Positions 32,000 through 43,072 are shown, counted from the first letter of the stretch. The stretch is DNA of 64,000 bases from Prorocentrum cordatum (GCA_963575745.1 CAUYUJ010017904.1:546961-610960); one strand, 5' to 3'. Notes: generated by a model not told the origin, from the letters alone. A program made the numbers and translations.

Positions 32000-32985
32000 G
32001 CCTTGCCAGCCCGCACTGCACGGGCACGCAATCGACCTTGGAGACCGCAGTGGGTTTAAAAACCTTGTTTGGGGATACAGCACTGCAGCTATAATGCGGT
32101 TGCGGAGTCATGGGGCAGTTTCTCGCCAGAGTCTCTGCCTCCAGTTCCGCAGCCCATGTGGTGTTGAGCTTGAGTCCGCCAAGGACGACAGCGCTACTGA
32201 ACTGCACCAAGCGTTTCAGACATCCCTCTTTCATCGAGCGCGTTCCATTCCTCGTAAAGTGCATACTCGCAAATGCCCGACGAGCACATGTCACATCTGC
32301 TTCGATGTACTGGATCGTAGAGCCCGTGCGGCGGATCCGGGCCATTTGCGGACAAGAGGCGGCCGAAGTGCCACCATGCCGTTCTCCAGAAATGCCCCAG
32401 ATTCCCAGCAGCTGATGTGCTGATGTGGGAGGCGCGGGACTGCGAGCGTAAACGGTATGCCCGGCAACAGGGCTCTTCACACTTTTTTCCACTGGTTCCG
32501 CCATTACAGCGCAAGGCAAGCGAGTGGGCCATGCCCCAAAGTGACGCGCCCCTCATACCACTACACGCACACATCGCATCTGGAGACACCTCCGGGTGCC
32601 CTTGCCACGAACAAAAAACATGCGAGTAGTTCCTCTGCGTGACGTGGAACGCGCCTGTTGACTACAGTCGGGGCCCTGAAGAAGGAACCCTTTTCGTTGG
32701 GGAGGGGCTCCGTGTTCCTTAATTATTTCACAGCTTGCCTCAGGATTTCCTTTTGTTTTCGATACGAAAACGAAGGTTAACTTATGGAAAACAGGGGCCT
32801 CGTTCCTTATTTAGGGTCCCTTAGGTCAACGCCTCGACTGTATTCACGAGAGTTCCCCCCCCGAAGGGTTCGCGGCCTGCGGCGGATGCGTCAGAGGAGA
32901 CGGGCAGGGAGGCGGCCCCCTCTGCTCTCCCCCATCAGGATGCGGCTCGTGCTCGGCTGTGACCTCGTCCTCGCCCTCGTCGTCG
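32000..32985. other. unassigned, lower-GC stretch
   Basis: After a short GGA tract (31945-31985) this kilobase is more balanced in composition. Open frames occur on both strands (for example 32194-32589 minus, Cys-containing) but no family is recognised. Candidate for a hidden gene or an old element. Confidence 0.3.
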
Positions 32986-33234
32986 TTCGTTCATCCTCAT
33001 CCTCGTCCTCGCCCCTGACCTCGTCCTCGTCGTTGTTCTCTCGTCCTCCTCCTCGTCCTCGTCCTCGGTTTTGGCCTCGTCCTCGTCCACGTCGACGGTG
33101 GGGAGCCTGCAGCTTGTGAGTCGAGTCAGGAGAGGCGGCGGAGGGGGGGGGCCTGGGCCCTGCCCCCGCGCCGGCCCGAGGTGTTGGGCAGCCACGACGC
33201 GTGCATCGAGCGGCTCATCGCCGCGCCCAGGCAG

Positions 33235-33325
33235 CGGCGGCCTCCTCCTCCGAGGAGAGGAGGAGGAGGAGGAGGCGGAGGAGGAGGAGGAGGACGAGGA
33301 GGAGGAGGAGGAGGAGGAGGAGCTG
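33235..33325 (+). repeat. (GGA)n microsatellite
   Basis: GAGGAGGAGG with a GGCGGAGG interruption. Just before it, 33181-33234 reads VLGSHDACIERLIAAPRQ, a short coding-like stretch with no assigned function. Confidence 0.85.
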
Positions 33326-33696
33326 CAGCTGGTAGCCGTGGGCTATCTCTCGGGACGGTCAACCTGGGTACGGTCGGGCCGAGGTATACGATCGAGGTCG
33401 CTTCGGACAGGGTGTCCCCTGATGTTCGTCGCTGTTGCGGCATGCTCTCGTGCACCCCGGGGGAGGCTGCCCCCGAGGAGTCTGCGTGCTTGGGGTGTCC
33501 TGGCCGGTGGAGGGTCTTCTGTTCTTGATGGCTGCTCTTCTGCCCTACGTAGGTCCGACCCAGCTGGTGGCTGTGAGCTACATCTCGGGACGATCGGAGT
33601 GGGCACGGAAGTAATGGGTACAATTACCGACATAATGTCCTGTGCATGTTGAACCGGATTCGCTGTCGGTGCCGCCGCGGGCCTTGTCTCCGCCGG

Positions 33697-33850
33697 TCGT
33701 CTGTGCCGACATCGGCGCGTAAGCTGCCCGCGTAAGGTCGCGCGTAAGGTGCCCGCATAAGCGGCCTCATCTCCAATGCAGCGGGCCGCGCTGGCGGCCC
33801 GCGCAAGCCGCGGCGTAAGGTCGCTACATCGTCTCGCGTAAGATCCGTTT
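33697..33850 (+). repeat. CGCGTAAG dispersed repeat, copy 1
   Basis: GCGTAAG words, then CCAATGCAGCGGGCCG, GCAAGCCGCGGCGTAAG and ATCGTCTCGCGTAAGATC. The same order is seen at 50305-50412 and 61486-61620. Confidence 0.7.
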
Positions 33851-34317
33851 TTGATCGTCGCTCACTTGAGACAGGAGTCCGCCTGCCCAACAGCGGCCTC
33901 TTGTCCGTGCTGGACAACAGTTGCAATTGGGCATCGTGCTAGCCGACGCAGCCATCCCCACCCGGGGGCGATTGCACCTGGGGGGGCAGCCAACCTCAGG
34001 GGCCTCACATCACACGTGTCTCTTCGAGCGCGTATTCACGGGACCGCGTTTCCACAAGATGTGGGCATGCTCGGCGATCGTGACCCTGCCTGCTCCTCCT
34101 GCCAGTGCTGTGGCGGTCCGTGACCCCTCGGTGGTCGGCGGCACGGTGCTGCAATCGTCGCCTCGCGTCGCCACGCTGGGATTCCCACGGCGTGCGCTGC
34201 AGTCTTCGGGGCGGCCGGGGCCGCTGTCGTGCACGGCCGTCGGCTGCGGCCGGGGGTGTGCCCTCCCTGCCTCCCGCAGGAGTCCCGAGGGCCCGCCCCG
34301 CACCCGAGCACGCCTGC

Positions 34318-34446
34318 TTGGCATCGCTCGGACGTGTGCGTTTCTTCCTCGGCGCGGACCATCGAGGAGCATCCTTGATCATTTGGCGAAAAAGCCACGC
34401 GCGAAACCGAAAAAAACACAGGGAATGGACGTCCGAGCGATGGCCA
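34318..34446 (+). mobile_element. family B short inverted-repeat element, copy 3, with target duplication
   Basis: Left end TTGGCATCGCTCGGACGTG, right end in reverse complement TGGCCATCGCTCGGACGTC. The hexamer GCCTGC flanks both ends exactly (34312-34317 and 34447-34452), a likely target-site duplication. Confidence 0.85.
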
Positions 34447-35090
34447 GCCTGCACCCGCGGCCTGCGCTGTCCCACCGCAGGCCGCCCAGGATGCCGGGCA
34501 CGGCCGCAGACATCCGGGCCGGGCGAAAGGGGGGGATTGGGAAAGGGGGGGTTACGAAATTTGCTGCATGCAGCTGGTTTCGGCCTCACCGAGGGGCCCA
34601 TTCCTCGAGACATGGCCGCCTCCGGCGCCGGGAGGCGCCGGGAAAGTCAGCTACGTGAGCTGATTCTCAAGCCCCCCTTTTGCCATTCCCCCCTTTCGCC
34701 CGACTCGAGACATCTGGCGTCTCGAGCTTTCCGAGACGCGGCCCCCCGACCGTTCCCTCGAGGTCCTGGCGTCTCGACGTCTTCGAGCCGGGCGGGTTCG
34801 CCGTTCTGCTGGCCCCGGGACACTCACGGATCGATCCGGCTCGAAAGATGGCGGAGGGAGATGGGGTTTAGGGCTCTGGGCGTGATTTTTACGATGCCGT
34901 GTTTTTGTTTGCCATGTAGGATCTCAGGGTCGACCACTTTCCCGGAACCAGTTTCTCATCCCAAGCCGCTTTCCAAAGGTCCCGAGGCCCAGCAGGGGTT
35001 CCCAGAGGGCGAGCACTAGGAAAGGCCTCGGTCTCGATGTTTGCGAGACGACGCCAGGACGTCTTGGTTCGCGCCGCTGCACGTCCTCGC
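34447..35090. other. unassigned sequence
   Basis: 34680-34830 has GGCGTCTCGA words repeated three times. No gene seen. Confidence 0.3.
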
Positions 35091-35091
35091 G

Positions 35092-35093
<2 letters not shown>

Positions 35094-35131
<38 letters not shown>
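35094..35131. repeat. (TA)n microsatellite
   Basis: A 38-bp uninterrupted AT run. Confidence 0.95.
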
Positions 35132-35133
<2 letters not shown>

Positions 35134-35211
35134 CACACGAGCGGGTGGTCGAGGCCTCAGCGAGAGCGTCGGCGCGGCGCCCTCTGGCAGCGGGCGCCAC
35201 CTCTGACTACG

Positions 35212-35266
35212 AGGAGGAGGAGGAGGAGGAGGAAGAGGAGGAAGAAGAGGAGGAGGAGGAGGAGGA
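35212..35266 (+). repeat. (GGA)n microsatellite
   Basis: GAGGAGGAGGAGGAAGAGG, purine only. Confidence 0.95.
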
Positions 35267-35385
35267 TCTGGCGCGGGACTCTGATGTGGATGCCGCTGTC
35301 CCGTGGAGGCCCTGCTGGCCTGCCGAGTTCTGCCGATTCGGCGTCGCCCGACCTGGCTGCCGCTTTCCGCCGATGATCCAATGCT

Positions 35386-35580
35386 CGGGGGCGGCCAAGA
35401 GGGGGGTGGTGACTAGGGGGTGTGGATTTCCTGGCGCGGGCCATGATTTTTCCTCAGATTTCATGGCGCCTCTTCTTGTTTCATTACGTCCCTGGCCCCC
35501 CCCCCCCCTTGGGCCGCGCACATGCCGCCGGCCATGATTTGCACCCCCCCTCTTGGACACCCCCTCCTTGGCCGCCCCCG
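35386..35580 (+). mobile_element. family D inverted-repeat element, copy 1
   Basis: 195 bp. Left CGGGGGCGGCCAAGAGGGGG; right in reverse complement CGGGGGCGGCCAAGGAGGGG. The interior has GGGCCATGATTTT, TTCTTGTTTCA and GGGCCGCGCACATGCCGCCG. It is about 85 percent like 55184-55379. Confidence 0.85.
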
Positions 35581-35689
35581 AAATACGGTGGCCGTTCCGA
35601 CTCATCGACTCGATTCATGGCTCGCCGGTTCCTGGAGGGGAAGAGCCGGCGCGGGCAGCGTTCGTATCCACGGCCCATGCCTCTAGGAC

Positions 35690-36130
35690 GTGTCGTCGGA
35701 TGATGAGGAGGTTCGGGGGGGGGAAGCAGCGATTCACTCAATCGATCTCACTCTCGATCTCACTCTCGATCTCACTATCGATCGCACCATCGATCTCCCT
35801 ATCGATCGCACTCTCAATCTTTCTACCCATCTCGCTATTGATCTCACTATCGATCTTCTTATCGGTCTCACTGTCGTTCTCACTGTCGATCTCACTTTTG
35901 GTCACACTATCGATCTCACAACCCCCGCGGGCCACCCCGTGCCACCGCCAGACATCGGGGGGCGGGGCGGTCGCTTGGCCCAGCGGCGCCCTAGCCAGAG
36001 GAGGGTTCATTCCTCGCGCCCGCCCACGCAGCTTCTCCTCGCTGTCCCGCGTGACACGAACACGAAACAGAAACCGGTTTCCCGGTGTGGGTGTTCTCCG
36101 TTTTACTGCGATCGCACCCCCATTCACATC
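35690..36130 (+). repeat. composite repeat copy 2
   Basis: Header GATGAGGAGGTTCGGGGG, a TCGATCTCACTA array (35732-35925), a short GGGCCACC remnant, then the tail block CACGCAGCTTCTCC and ACGAACACGAAACAGAAACC (36005-36130). Confidence 0.85.
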
Positions 36131-36284
36131 CGATCCGCTGCGTCTTGGACTCTCTAGGAAGTGGCGCCAAAAGGGAACACTCGAGTCTCACGAGGCCAGA
36201 TGTATATGCATATCCACTGCGTCTTTGATTCCTGAGGAAGAAAATCCGAAACTCCAAGACGCAGTGGGATATGGATGTCAACAC

Positions 36285-37150
36285 GACCACCCTTCGGGTG
36301 AGAAGGAGGTTCAGGGGGAAGAAACTACATCGCCTTCAATCGATCTTTCTATCGATCTCACTATCGATCTCCCTATCGACCTCCGTATCGATCTCACTAT
36401 GGGACCCACATCGATCTCACTATCGATATCACTATCGATCTGACTATCGATCTCGCTACCATCGACTATTCGATCGATTCCTATCGATCTCACTGTCGAT
36501 ATCACTTTAGATTTGTCGATCGATCTCACTCTCGATCTCACTATGGTTATCACTATCGTTCCCACTATCAATCTCACTATCGATCTCAATATCAATCTCA
36601 CTACTGGACGCCGACGGGACACCGACTGGACATGACTATCTATCTCAGTGTCGAGCTCACTCTATCGATCTCACAACCCCTTTCACTATCGGTCTCATTA
36701 TCAGTATGGTTGCACCATCGATCTCACTATCGATGTCACTATCGATCTTACTACCGGCCTTACTGTCGATGTCACTGTCGATCACACTATCGGTCTAATG
36801 ACTGAGCTCACTATCGGTCTCACTATCGATCTCACAGTCGTCCCCACCACGAGACACCGACGGGACACCGACGGGCCAACGACGGGCCACCACGGGACAC
36901 CAAGGCACACCACGGGACACCATCGGGACACCACGGCGGGACACCACGGCGGGACACCCCGCGGCCACCGCCCGCCACGCGGTTGGGGGGGGTGGAGTTC
37001 TGCCTTCGCCGTGCCCTGACCAGAGGAGGCTTCATTCCTCACGCCGCTCCAAGCAGCTTCGCCATGCCCGCACGCACAACACGAACTCGAAGCCGAAACC
37101 GACTTCGGTGGAAGGGTCTTCGTTCCACTTCGATCTCCCACCCCGATCTC
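36285..37150 (+). repeat. composite repeat copy 3, the longest
   Basis: Header CTTCGGGTGAGAAGGAGG (36292-36315), an array of TCGATCTCACTA units (36333-36840) interrupted by two GGGACACCGAC spacers, a GGGACACC array (36850-36965), then the tail block AAGCAGCTTCGCC and ACGAACTCGAAGCCGAAACC. Confidence 0.85.
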
Positions 37151-37161
37151 CGACACATCTT

Positions 37162-37327
37162 TCAGGAGGGACAAAAACACGCAGACACAATTCATCGACG
37201 ATTCCCTAGAGCATCTGGGAAAATATAGGAAGCGGGGGGGGGAAGACGAACATCCGAAAAATATGAGAAGATATGGGGAGTCCTGGGGTTTGTGCGTTTT
37301 TATTGGTGTGTCCCAGGGTCCCTTCAA
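37162..37327 (+). mobile_element. family A element, copy 2
   Basis: TCAGGAGGGACAAAAACACG at the left; GGAAAATATAGGAAGCGG in the middle; GTGTGTCCCAGGGTCCCTTC at the right. It directly follows composite repeat copy 3. Confidence 0.85.
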
Positions 37328-37425
37328 TCCTGCCCGCAGCAAGTATTCATATGACTCGCTGCCGTTGGAAGGCCGTCAGCGTGTGTTGCCCCCTCGTTGC
37401 TGCTGTTTTTTTCTCCCGCGGCAGC

Positions 37426-37934
37426 ACGCCGATGGGTCCCCCCGCCGCTGGCCAATGGTGATGTTTGTTCTGCTCCCCTAACACGGGTGGCGGATCCTGT
37501 GCCGGACCCCAGATACCTCCGAGTCTGCTCGCGAAGATACCGAGACGGCCCAATTATGGCTCCTAGAGGCCCCCAAGAGGCCTCCACGACGGCACCAGTG
37601 GCCTCCAAGAGGTCCTCCTGGAGGGCACCACGATGGGTTCCCCCGCGGCTGGCCAATGGTGATGTTTGTTTAGCTCCCCCAACAATCGCCGGCTAACATA
37701 GGTCATGGCCGTGAATGAGCGTGCGTTAAAAAACAAAGAATTGAACAATTAATGATGTACGAAACCGAGAAACGGATTTACCAGTTGCGCCGTGTAAACA
37801 GACTAAGACACAGCATCGTTTAGTAAACGCAGCAGCCGGTTTACTACATTCAGAGACGGATGTTCTAAATCCGGTACCGTTACCATTACCATGACCTGAG
37901 AAGTTCGATCAAATAAGGGTGGCGGATCCTGTGC
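37426..37934 (+). repeat. nested direct repeats around an AT-richer insert
   Basis: GCTGGCCAATGGTGATGTTT occurs at 37447 and 37645. GGGTGGCGGATCCTGTGCC (19 bp, exact) occurs at 37485 and 37916. The intervening 37690-37910 segment is markedly AT-richer than its flanks. Confidence 0.8.
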
Positions 37935-38845
37935 CTGCCCTTTATGTTATTGTTCGCGTCTTTTCCTTTGCACGCCGTGCTGCGCAGATCGTTCAAACTT
38001 GGCCTCCTGCTCCGCCTCTGCTGCTCTGTCGTCGTCGTCGCCACACTCCAGCAGAAGGGAGGAGGAAGGGGGGGGGTCACGTCGAGGAAGGTCTTGAATA
38101 TGCCGAGGCAGCGGTGTGGTCGTCCTCCTACCTCATCCCTTCTGTTCCTCAATGTCTCCCTCCCCTCGTCGTTTTCTTCCTCCCCCATCCTCTCTCCTCA
38201 ATCTCAGGGAGGACAAGAGGAGGTGCAGTGAAGAAAAGAAATGATGGGACGAAGGCGTACTGCAGATCCCCGAGAGGAAGGGGGGGCGCTCCTTCCATTT
38301 TCCGCGAGGCTCTTCATAGCGTTCAGCCAGGAGGAGGAGGCGCTGCAGTTCCTCATAGGCCCCGCGGTGTCATCTGCGTAACCCAACAGGGCGTGCAGGG
38401 CTTGGTAGCAAACAGTTCGGTGGCACTGACGTATTTGTGACAGTTTCTTATTCCTTGTTTTGCTGGTTGGCGCGGGCTTCGCACCCCCTCCTCCCGCCCC
38501 CCCCATGCAGTGGATCTTGGCTGTTTTTGGTTCCTGTTTCGACCAGGTGGAGGCTCCCCCATAATACACGACCTGTTGTTAACAGTCGTGGTAAGCAGAG
38601 GTCCAGGGCCGGACCCCCCCTCCCTCCTCCCCCCTTCCGCCGAATGTTGAAACGCCGAACAGGGAAACGCTCACATATTTGACGGCCCCGGGTCATTTCG
38701 CCCTTCCCAGCCGTTCGTTGCAGCGCGTGCCTCTGCAAACGTCCCTGGGGCACGAATAAAGAGCTGCGGCAGACGGCGGATGGGCGCCCTTCGAAGCGTG
38801 GTGGAAGACTTCGGCGGCCCCTCGGCAACATTACAGTTCAGACCC
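37935..38845. other. unassigned sequence
   Basis: No gene recognised. Several C-rich stretches; frames are short. Confidence 0.3.
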
Positions 38846-39013
38846 ATGCCAAGAAACACCCTGCTTGCCTCCGGATCCAGGGTGCTCTCGGTTTCGTGGG
38901 TTTCGATTGTTTTGCCGTGGAAAGCGCGACGTGCCCATAACAAAAATCAATGGACGTCCTGGGGTCTCCGGGTTGGGCTTCTTGTGGAAGGTTTCTTGTG
39001 GTCGGGCCCCTAG
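38846..39013 (+). repeat. dispersed repeat, copy 1 (pairs with 40459-40625)
   Basis: CCCATGCCAAGAAACACCCT then GCTTGCCTCC opens both copies and GACGTCCTGGGG, CCGGGTTGGGC and AAGGTTTCTTGTGGTCGG close both. About 165 bp, same orientation. Confidence 0.85.
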
Positions 39014-39129
39014 TGTAGTCTCGTCGAGCGTTGGCGCGCTCGGCTTGGAGTGCTCCGTGTGGCAGGCATCGCGCGCGGATGACGCACTTCAAATGTATGG
39101 CACACGGCCAACTGTCACCATCCGGCAAA

Positions 39130-39250
39130 CCACCCCAACACAACTCGAAGGCCTCAATTTGCCTTCCATTTCCAGTGAAAAAAACGCACATAGAACCCGT
39201 CCCCCCCACCCGAAATTCGGGTCTTCGGGTTGGGTTGGGGTGGCCTAGTA
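39130..39250 (+). mobile_element. short inverted-repeat element (CCACCCCAAC ends), copy 2
   Basis: AACCACCCCAACACAACTCG at the left is inverted at the right (CGGGTTGGGTTGGGGTGG). A related copy is at 27484-27612. Confidence 0.8.
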
Positions 39251-40458
39251 GGTCGTCAAATTGGATTGCAAATGCACGGCGCCAGGACATTTCATTGCAT
39301 TTTATGGCGGCGATCGCTTTTGCGCGCAACAATTGAGCATTACGCTTGCATCCCTGAACATGTTGCACGATTCAAATATACTGCGGCAGCCCAAATGCAT
39401 TGCAATGGATTGCACCTGGCGGGTTGCGTTGCTGTGCCGCGCTGGCCGATTGCGGCGTGAGTGTTCAGATGTTTTGATCGCCTACTTACCGAGCCTGCGA
39501 CCAGGGGACGTGGCTAAAAGCGTGTGCCGATTCCGATGGCGGAATCGAAAGCCCGATCGCAGCGAATTGGCGGGACTTGGCACCTCAAATTCGCACGAAG
39601 ATTCAAGACCCCAGCAATAAGAATTCGTGGTGCGAATTATTGCTGACAGTCACATCATGCGAATGCGTCGTTGAAGCAAATCAGATCCAAACTCCAAAAG
39701 CACCACCCCCTTTGACCTGGACCCCCCTTTGGGCTGCATCAGTTGCAGGAAACAGTGAGAGGGCAGATTGGAACGGGGGCCGATTCGACACCGAGTCGCA
39801 ATTGTGATGTCGGTCCTGTGCCACGGAGCCAAACAACTGGCAGATTATCATCCGGAGCGAAAGGAGGGCGCACACGCACGTGAAGCCACGCTGGCTCCGA
39901 GAGTACCCATTGCGCAGATGTTCGTATGACGCGGCCAGCCTCGCGGATCGAGGGGCCGCGCTCATGTGCATAGCTGGGCGCGTGCGTCCTTTGTGGGCTC
40001 CCTGAGATTGTGCTGGCGACCTGTTGGCAGCACCCCCGCGGCGCCCGCGGACCCCTGCCGTGCCGGCACCTCGGCGGCGGGCCAACCGCCCGGTGGCCCG
40101 CTGGGCCTTGCCGCTGAACCCGCAGGGCGAGGGGCCACGACGCGGGATGGAAACCGTGCACAGTCGAGACGCCGCCCTCAGGTTCTTCCAACGCACAGCG
40201 CATGCCAGCCCGCATCAAGCGAGCTGCACCGTTGTAGCGACAGGCCATGCTACTCAGCAGGCAAGAGGCAGTTGGACACTGCAGCGACGAGCAAGGAATG
40301 TACTAATCTTTTCGCGGGTACGGCGGTACCAGTCAGGGCTTCGGTGTTGCTGGTGCGGTCGCACCCGCCACACGTGGATACTCCCCACCTTTGAAACCAT
40401 TTTCATCCGTAACCGCTCCCATGTCGTCGTAAAAAAGTCGAGACGCTGCACAGGGGAG
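39251..40458. other. unassigned, includes a balanced-composition segment
   Basis: 39250-39840 has ATTGCA- and TTGCGC-containing sequence of near-average GC, unlike the rest of the window. No homology is recognised on either strand. Confidence 0.3.
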
Positions 40459-40625
40459 GCCCATGCCAAGAAACACCCTGCTTGCCTCCAGGGTGCTCTG
40501 GGCTTCTTGGGGGCTTCGATGGTTCCTGCCATGGGATGCGTGACGCTGCCACACCAGACACCGACGGACGTCCTGGGGCTTCCGGGTTGGGCCTCTTGTG
40601 CAAGGTTTCTTGTGGTCGGCCCCCC
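40459..40625 (+). repeat. dispersed repeat, copy 2
   Basis: See the copy at 38846-39013. This copy lacks a 7-bp GGATCCA stretch and differs in the centre. Confidence 0.85.
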
Positions 40626-41158
40626 GCTGCAAGGACAAGGTATCTTGTGCCTCAGCTGGCCCTGGCAACTCCAGGGCCAGGTCTTTGCTGTTTCCGCTTT
40701 TCCCCTTGGTTGCCGGCTCCGGCGCCGTGTTTTGCCCCGTCTTGGTCGCCGCTTTTGCGTGCGGGCTCCTGTTCCAGATCCAATCCTGGAGCAACGTTTG
40801 GCTGGCAGGGGCAGCTTGCCCGACACGGCAGGAAACAACGGCCCTGCCATTTTTCCGCGGCCAGCTAAGCCACGTTGGCTGTCAGCGGCCTCTGGAGGCG
40901 AAGGCCTGGGGGCCTCCACGGGCCGCGCTGGAGCCTCCGACCCGTGACAGGCCCACGGCTGTCCGGCAAAGCTGCGGCGGTGACGCGGCGCGGCCCCTCC
41001 TCTGTGGTGATCGAAACTCGGAGGAGGAAAGGTACCCATATCGCCAGCATTCCCTCGCTGTATCATGTTTCGGCCTCCCTCGCCTCCGCCGCTGGATGCG
41101 ACTCGCAATTCGGGTCAGAGCAGATGTTCTGAGCACCCCGCTACACCGTGGCTGGGTC

Positions 41159-41302
41159 TTCAGAGCGTGAATTACCTACCCCGCTTTCGCTTCCAGGCAA
41201 AACCAAGCCGTACCACGCAGGCTGCAATTTGGCATCGTTTGGTATCTCTTGGAAGCGAGGGTGGTCAAAGCGAGGTCGGTTTGTTTTCCCCCTATGGGTT
41301 GC
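41159..41302 (+). mobile_element. family G short element, copy 2
   Basis: TTCAGAGCGTGAATTACCTA to CCCCCTA, with ACCTACCCCGCTTT inverted as AAAGCGAGGTCGGT. It is about 20 bp shorter internally than copy 1 at 12923. Confidence 0.85.
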
Positions 41303-41408
41303 ACTACCAGCCGCAGCGTTGGGGGTGTGCGCCAGAGCCTGCGCCACGCCGCGCGGCGCGGGCGCCGCCGAGAGGGCGCGGGCGCCCTGGGCGGCCTCGG
41401 TGCTAGTC
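41291..41408 (+). repeat. paralogous GC-rich repeat, copy 1 (filled site)
   Basis: AGCCGCAGCGTTGGGG opens and CCTGGGCGGCCTCGGTGC closes. The same block is at 42927-43050. Right of it copy 1 carries the foldback insertion and then rejoins at AGCAGCGCGACCC (41568-41580). Confidence 0.8.
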
Positions 41409-41563
41409 TGGGGGGCCACATGCGAACCCTACCCCTGCCCCCCACGATTTCTGAGGGGGAGGGTGGGGATCACTTCGTTCGGGACCTCCCGAGCGAAGTG
41501 AACCCCACCCTCCCCCTTAGAAATCGTGGGGGGGTAGGGGTAGCGTTCGCACGTGGCCTCCTA
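41409..41563. mobile_element. foldback element, about 145 bp, with visible empty site
   Basis: 41414-41558 is one long inverted repeat: arms of about 70 bp, starting GGCCACATGCGAACCCTACC, continuing CACGATTTCTGAGGGGGAGG, and closing on TCGGGA/TCCCGA with a two-base loop. Only a handful of mismatches separate the arms. The related repeat at 42927-43072 reads straight from GCTAGTC into GCAGCGCGACCC, so this is an insertion. Confidence 0.85.
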
Positions 41564-42445
41564 TAGTAGCAGCGCGACCCAGCATCGGGCGAGCAACGGG
41601 GTGGGCTCGGGCGGGTCAACTCCCGAGCGCCTGCCTGCGCAGCGCCGCCGTGGGTGATTGCTGCGCGCGGGGGTGGGGCGGGGCGCGGATCGGTGCGCAT
41701 CGCCTGCGGTGCGCCGCGGCGCGCGCGAGCGGTGCAGCGGCGCGGTGACCGCTCGCGGTCCTGCGTCCGCCGCGCGCCCCTGGCAGGGCTCGTTTCGGTT
41801 CCTCCGGTTCGATTCGATTCGATTTCGATGGCTTCCGATTCCGATTCGATTCGACTTCGGATTCCGATTTGGGCTCCGATTTCTTATTGGAGGCACACCA
41901 GCCTGCCGATGTCCGCCGATTCGGCTTCTCCCGACTCGGCTGCCGATTTCCGCCGATCCGACTCGTTTCGATCGCCGGTCAGGCTTGTCGATTCGACTCT
42001 GGGGGCGCCTGCCCTAGGGGCCGGTGAGCGTGTGCGGTGTCAGGCCGGCGCGACCCCAGTGCGAACATTAAACATTGTGGTTCTGTGTGTTGCACGATGT
42101 CAGGTTTTCCGTTGGATGTTTCAGAGTTGGTCGGGTGCCGGGCGCGGGTTAGCAACCGATCACCGTGGGCATCGCCGCCTCTTCCTTGCCCGCCCCTTGG
42201 TGTCTTTTCTCGTGCGTCATCCTGCCGACACTGCGACAGTGAGTGTGCCAAGTTCCGGGGGCAGTGCGTACGCGGAGAGACGCCGCGACGTCTCGAAGGA
42301 GAAACGCAATGACCTTGCGCGGCGCTCCGTGTGGAGACGGGGATCTTGATTGTCATGTCGGGCCCTCGTCGAGCTGCCCGGCTGTTCGCGGGAAGCGCGT
42401 GCGCCGCACACTCGGATCGCCTTGGCCATTGAGTTGCGGCTTTGA
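41564..42445. other. unassigned; TTCGATTCCGATTCG-rich segment 41800-41990
   Basis: Short TTCCGATTC/TCGATTCG words repeat irregularly. No gene seen. Confidence 0.35.
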
Positions 42446-42605
42446 TCAGGAGGGAAAACAACACAGGCACATTTAATCGTCGACTGCCCGGAAAATATAG
42501 GAAAATGTGGGAAGGGGGGGGAAGGCGAAAACCCAGAAAACATGGAAACATATGGGGAATCATTGAATCTGTGTGTATTTCTTTGTGTGTCCTTGGGCCC
42601 CTTGA
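42446..42605 (+). mobile_element. family A element, copy 3
   Basis: TCAGGAGGGAAAACAACAC to TTTGTGTGTCCTTGGGCCCC. A coding-like frame opens immediately after it (42606) behind a CTGGCAG acceptor-like sequence. Confidence 0.85.
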
Positions 42606-42618
42606 TTTGACCTGGCAG

Positions 42619-42887
42619 AGCGGGACCCTCCTGCCATCGCAGCCATCGCGCGAGGGCGCCCGCCGCGCGTGTCGGAGGCGTTCGACGAAGGGCCCCCCGA
42701 AGCAGTGGAGCGCTGCGACACTTCGTCCGTCGCGTCCGCGGACGCCGCCAGCCTGCGCGTGTCGGGGGCGTTTGACAAGGGCCCCCCCGAAGCATTTGAG
42801 CGCTGCGACATTGCATCCGTCGCGTTCGCGGACACCGCCCGCCTGCGCGAGGAGACCTGGAGCGAGCAGCTCGCTCCACACCGCTAG
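42619..42887 (+). CDS. candidate terminal exon with two 30-residue repeats
   Basis: Open to a TAG at 42885-42887. Two consecutive 90-bp repeats (42669-42758, 42759-42848) each encode a 30-residue unit with the pattern S-x-AFD-x-GPPEA-x-ERCD, then SVA-x-AD. Differences between the units are mostly single-base and many change residues conservatively (E/K, V/F, T/I). The frame starts directly after a family A element and a CAG, which would fit splicing out of that element (inference). Family unknown. It could be a repeat read in a lucky frame. Confidence 0.3.
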
Positions 42888-42926
42888 GACTCGAGCGCCC
42901 CGCTCGCCCTCTTGGCTGGCTTGCGC

Positions 42927-43072
42927 TGGCAGCCGCAGCGTTGGGGATGCGCGACGAGGCCCGCGCGCGCGGGCCCCGCCGCGCGGCGCGGCGCGCGCGC
43001 CGCGCCCTGCGGCGCGGGCGCGGGTGCCCTGGGCGGCCTCGCTGCTAGTCGCAGCGCGACCCACTGGAATGA
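42927..43072 (+). repeat. paralogous GC-rich repeat, copy 2 (empty site)
   Basis: AGCCGCAGCGTTGGGG to CTGGGCGGCCTCGCTGC, then uninterrupted GCTAGTCGCAGCGCGACCC. It gives the pre-insertion state for the foldback at 41409-41563. Confidence 0.8.
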
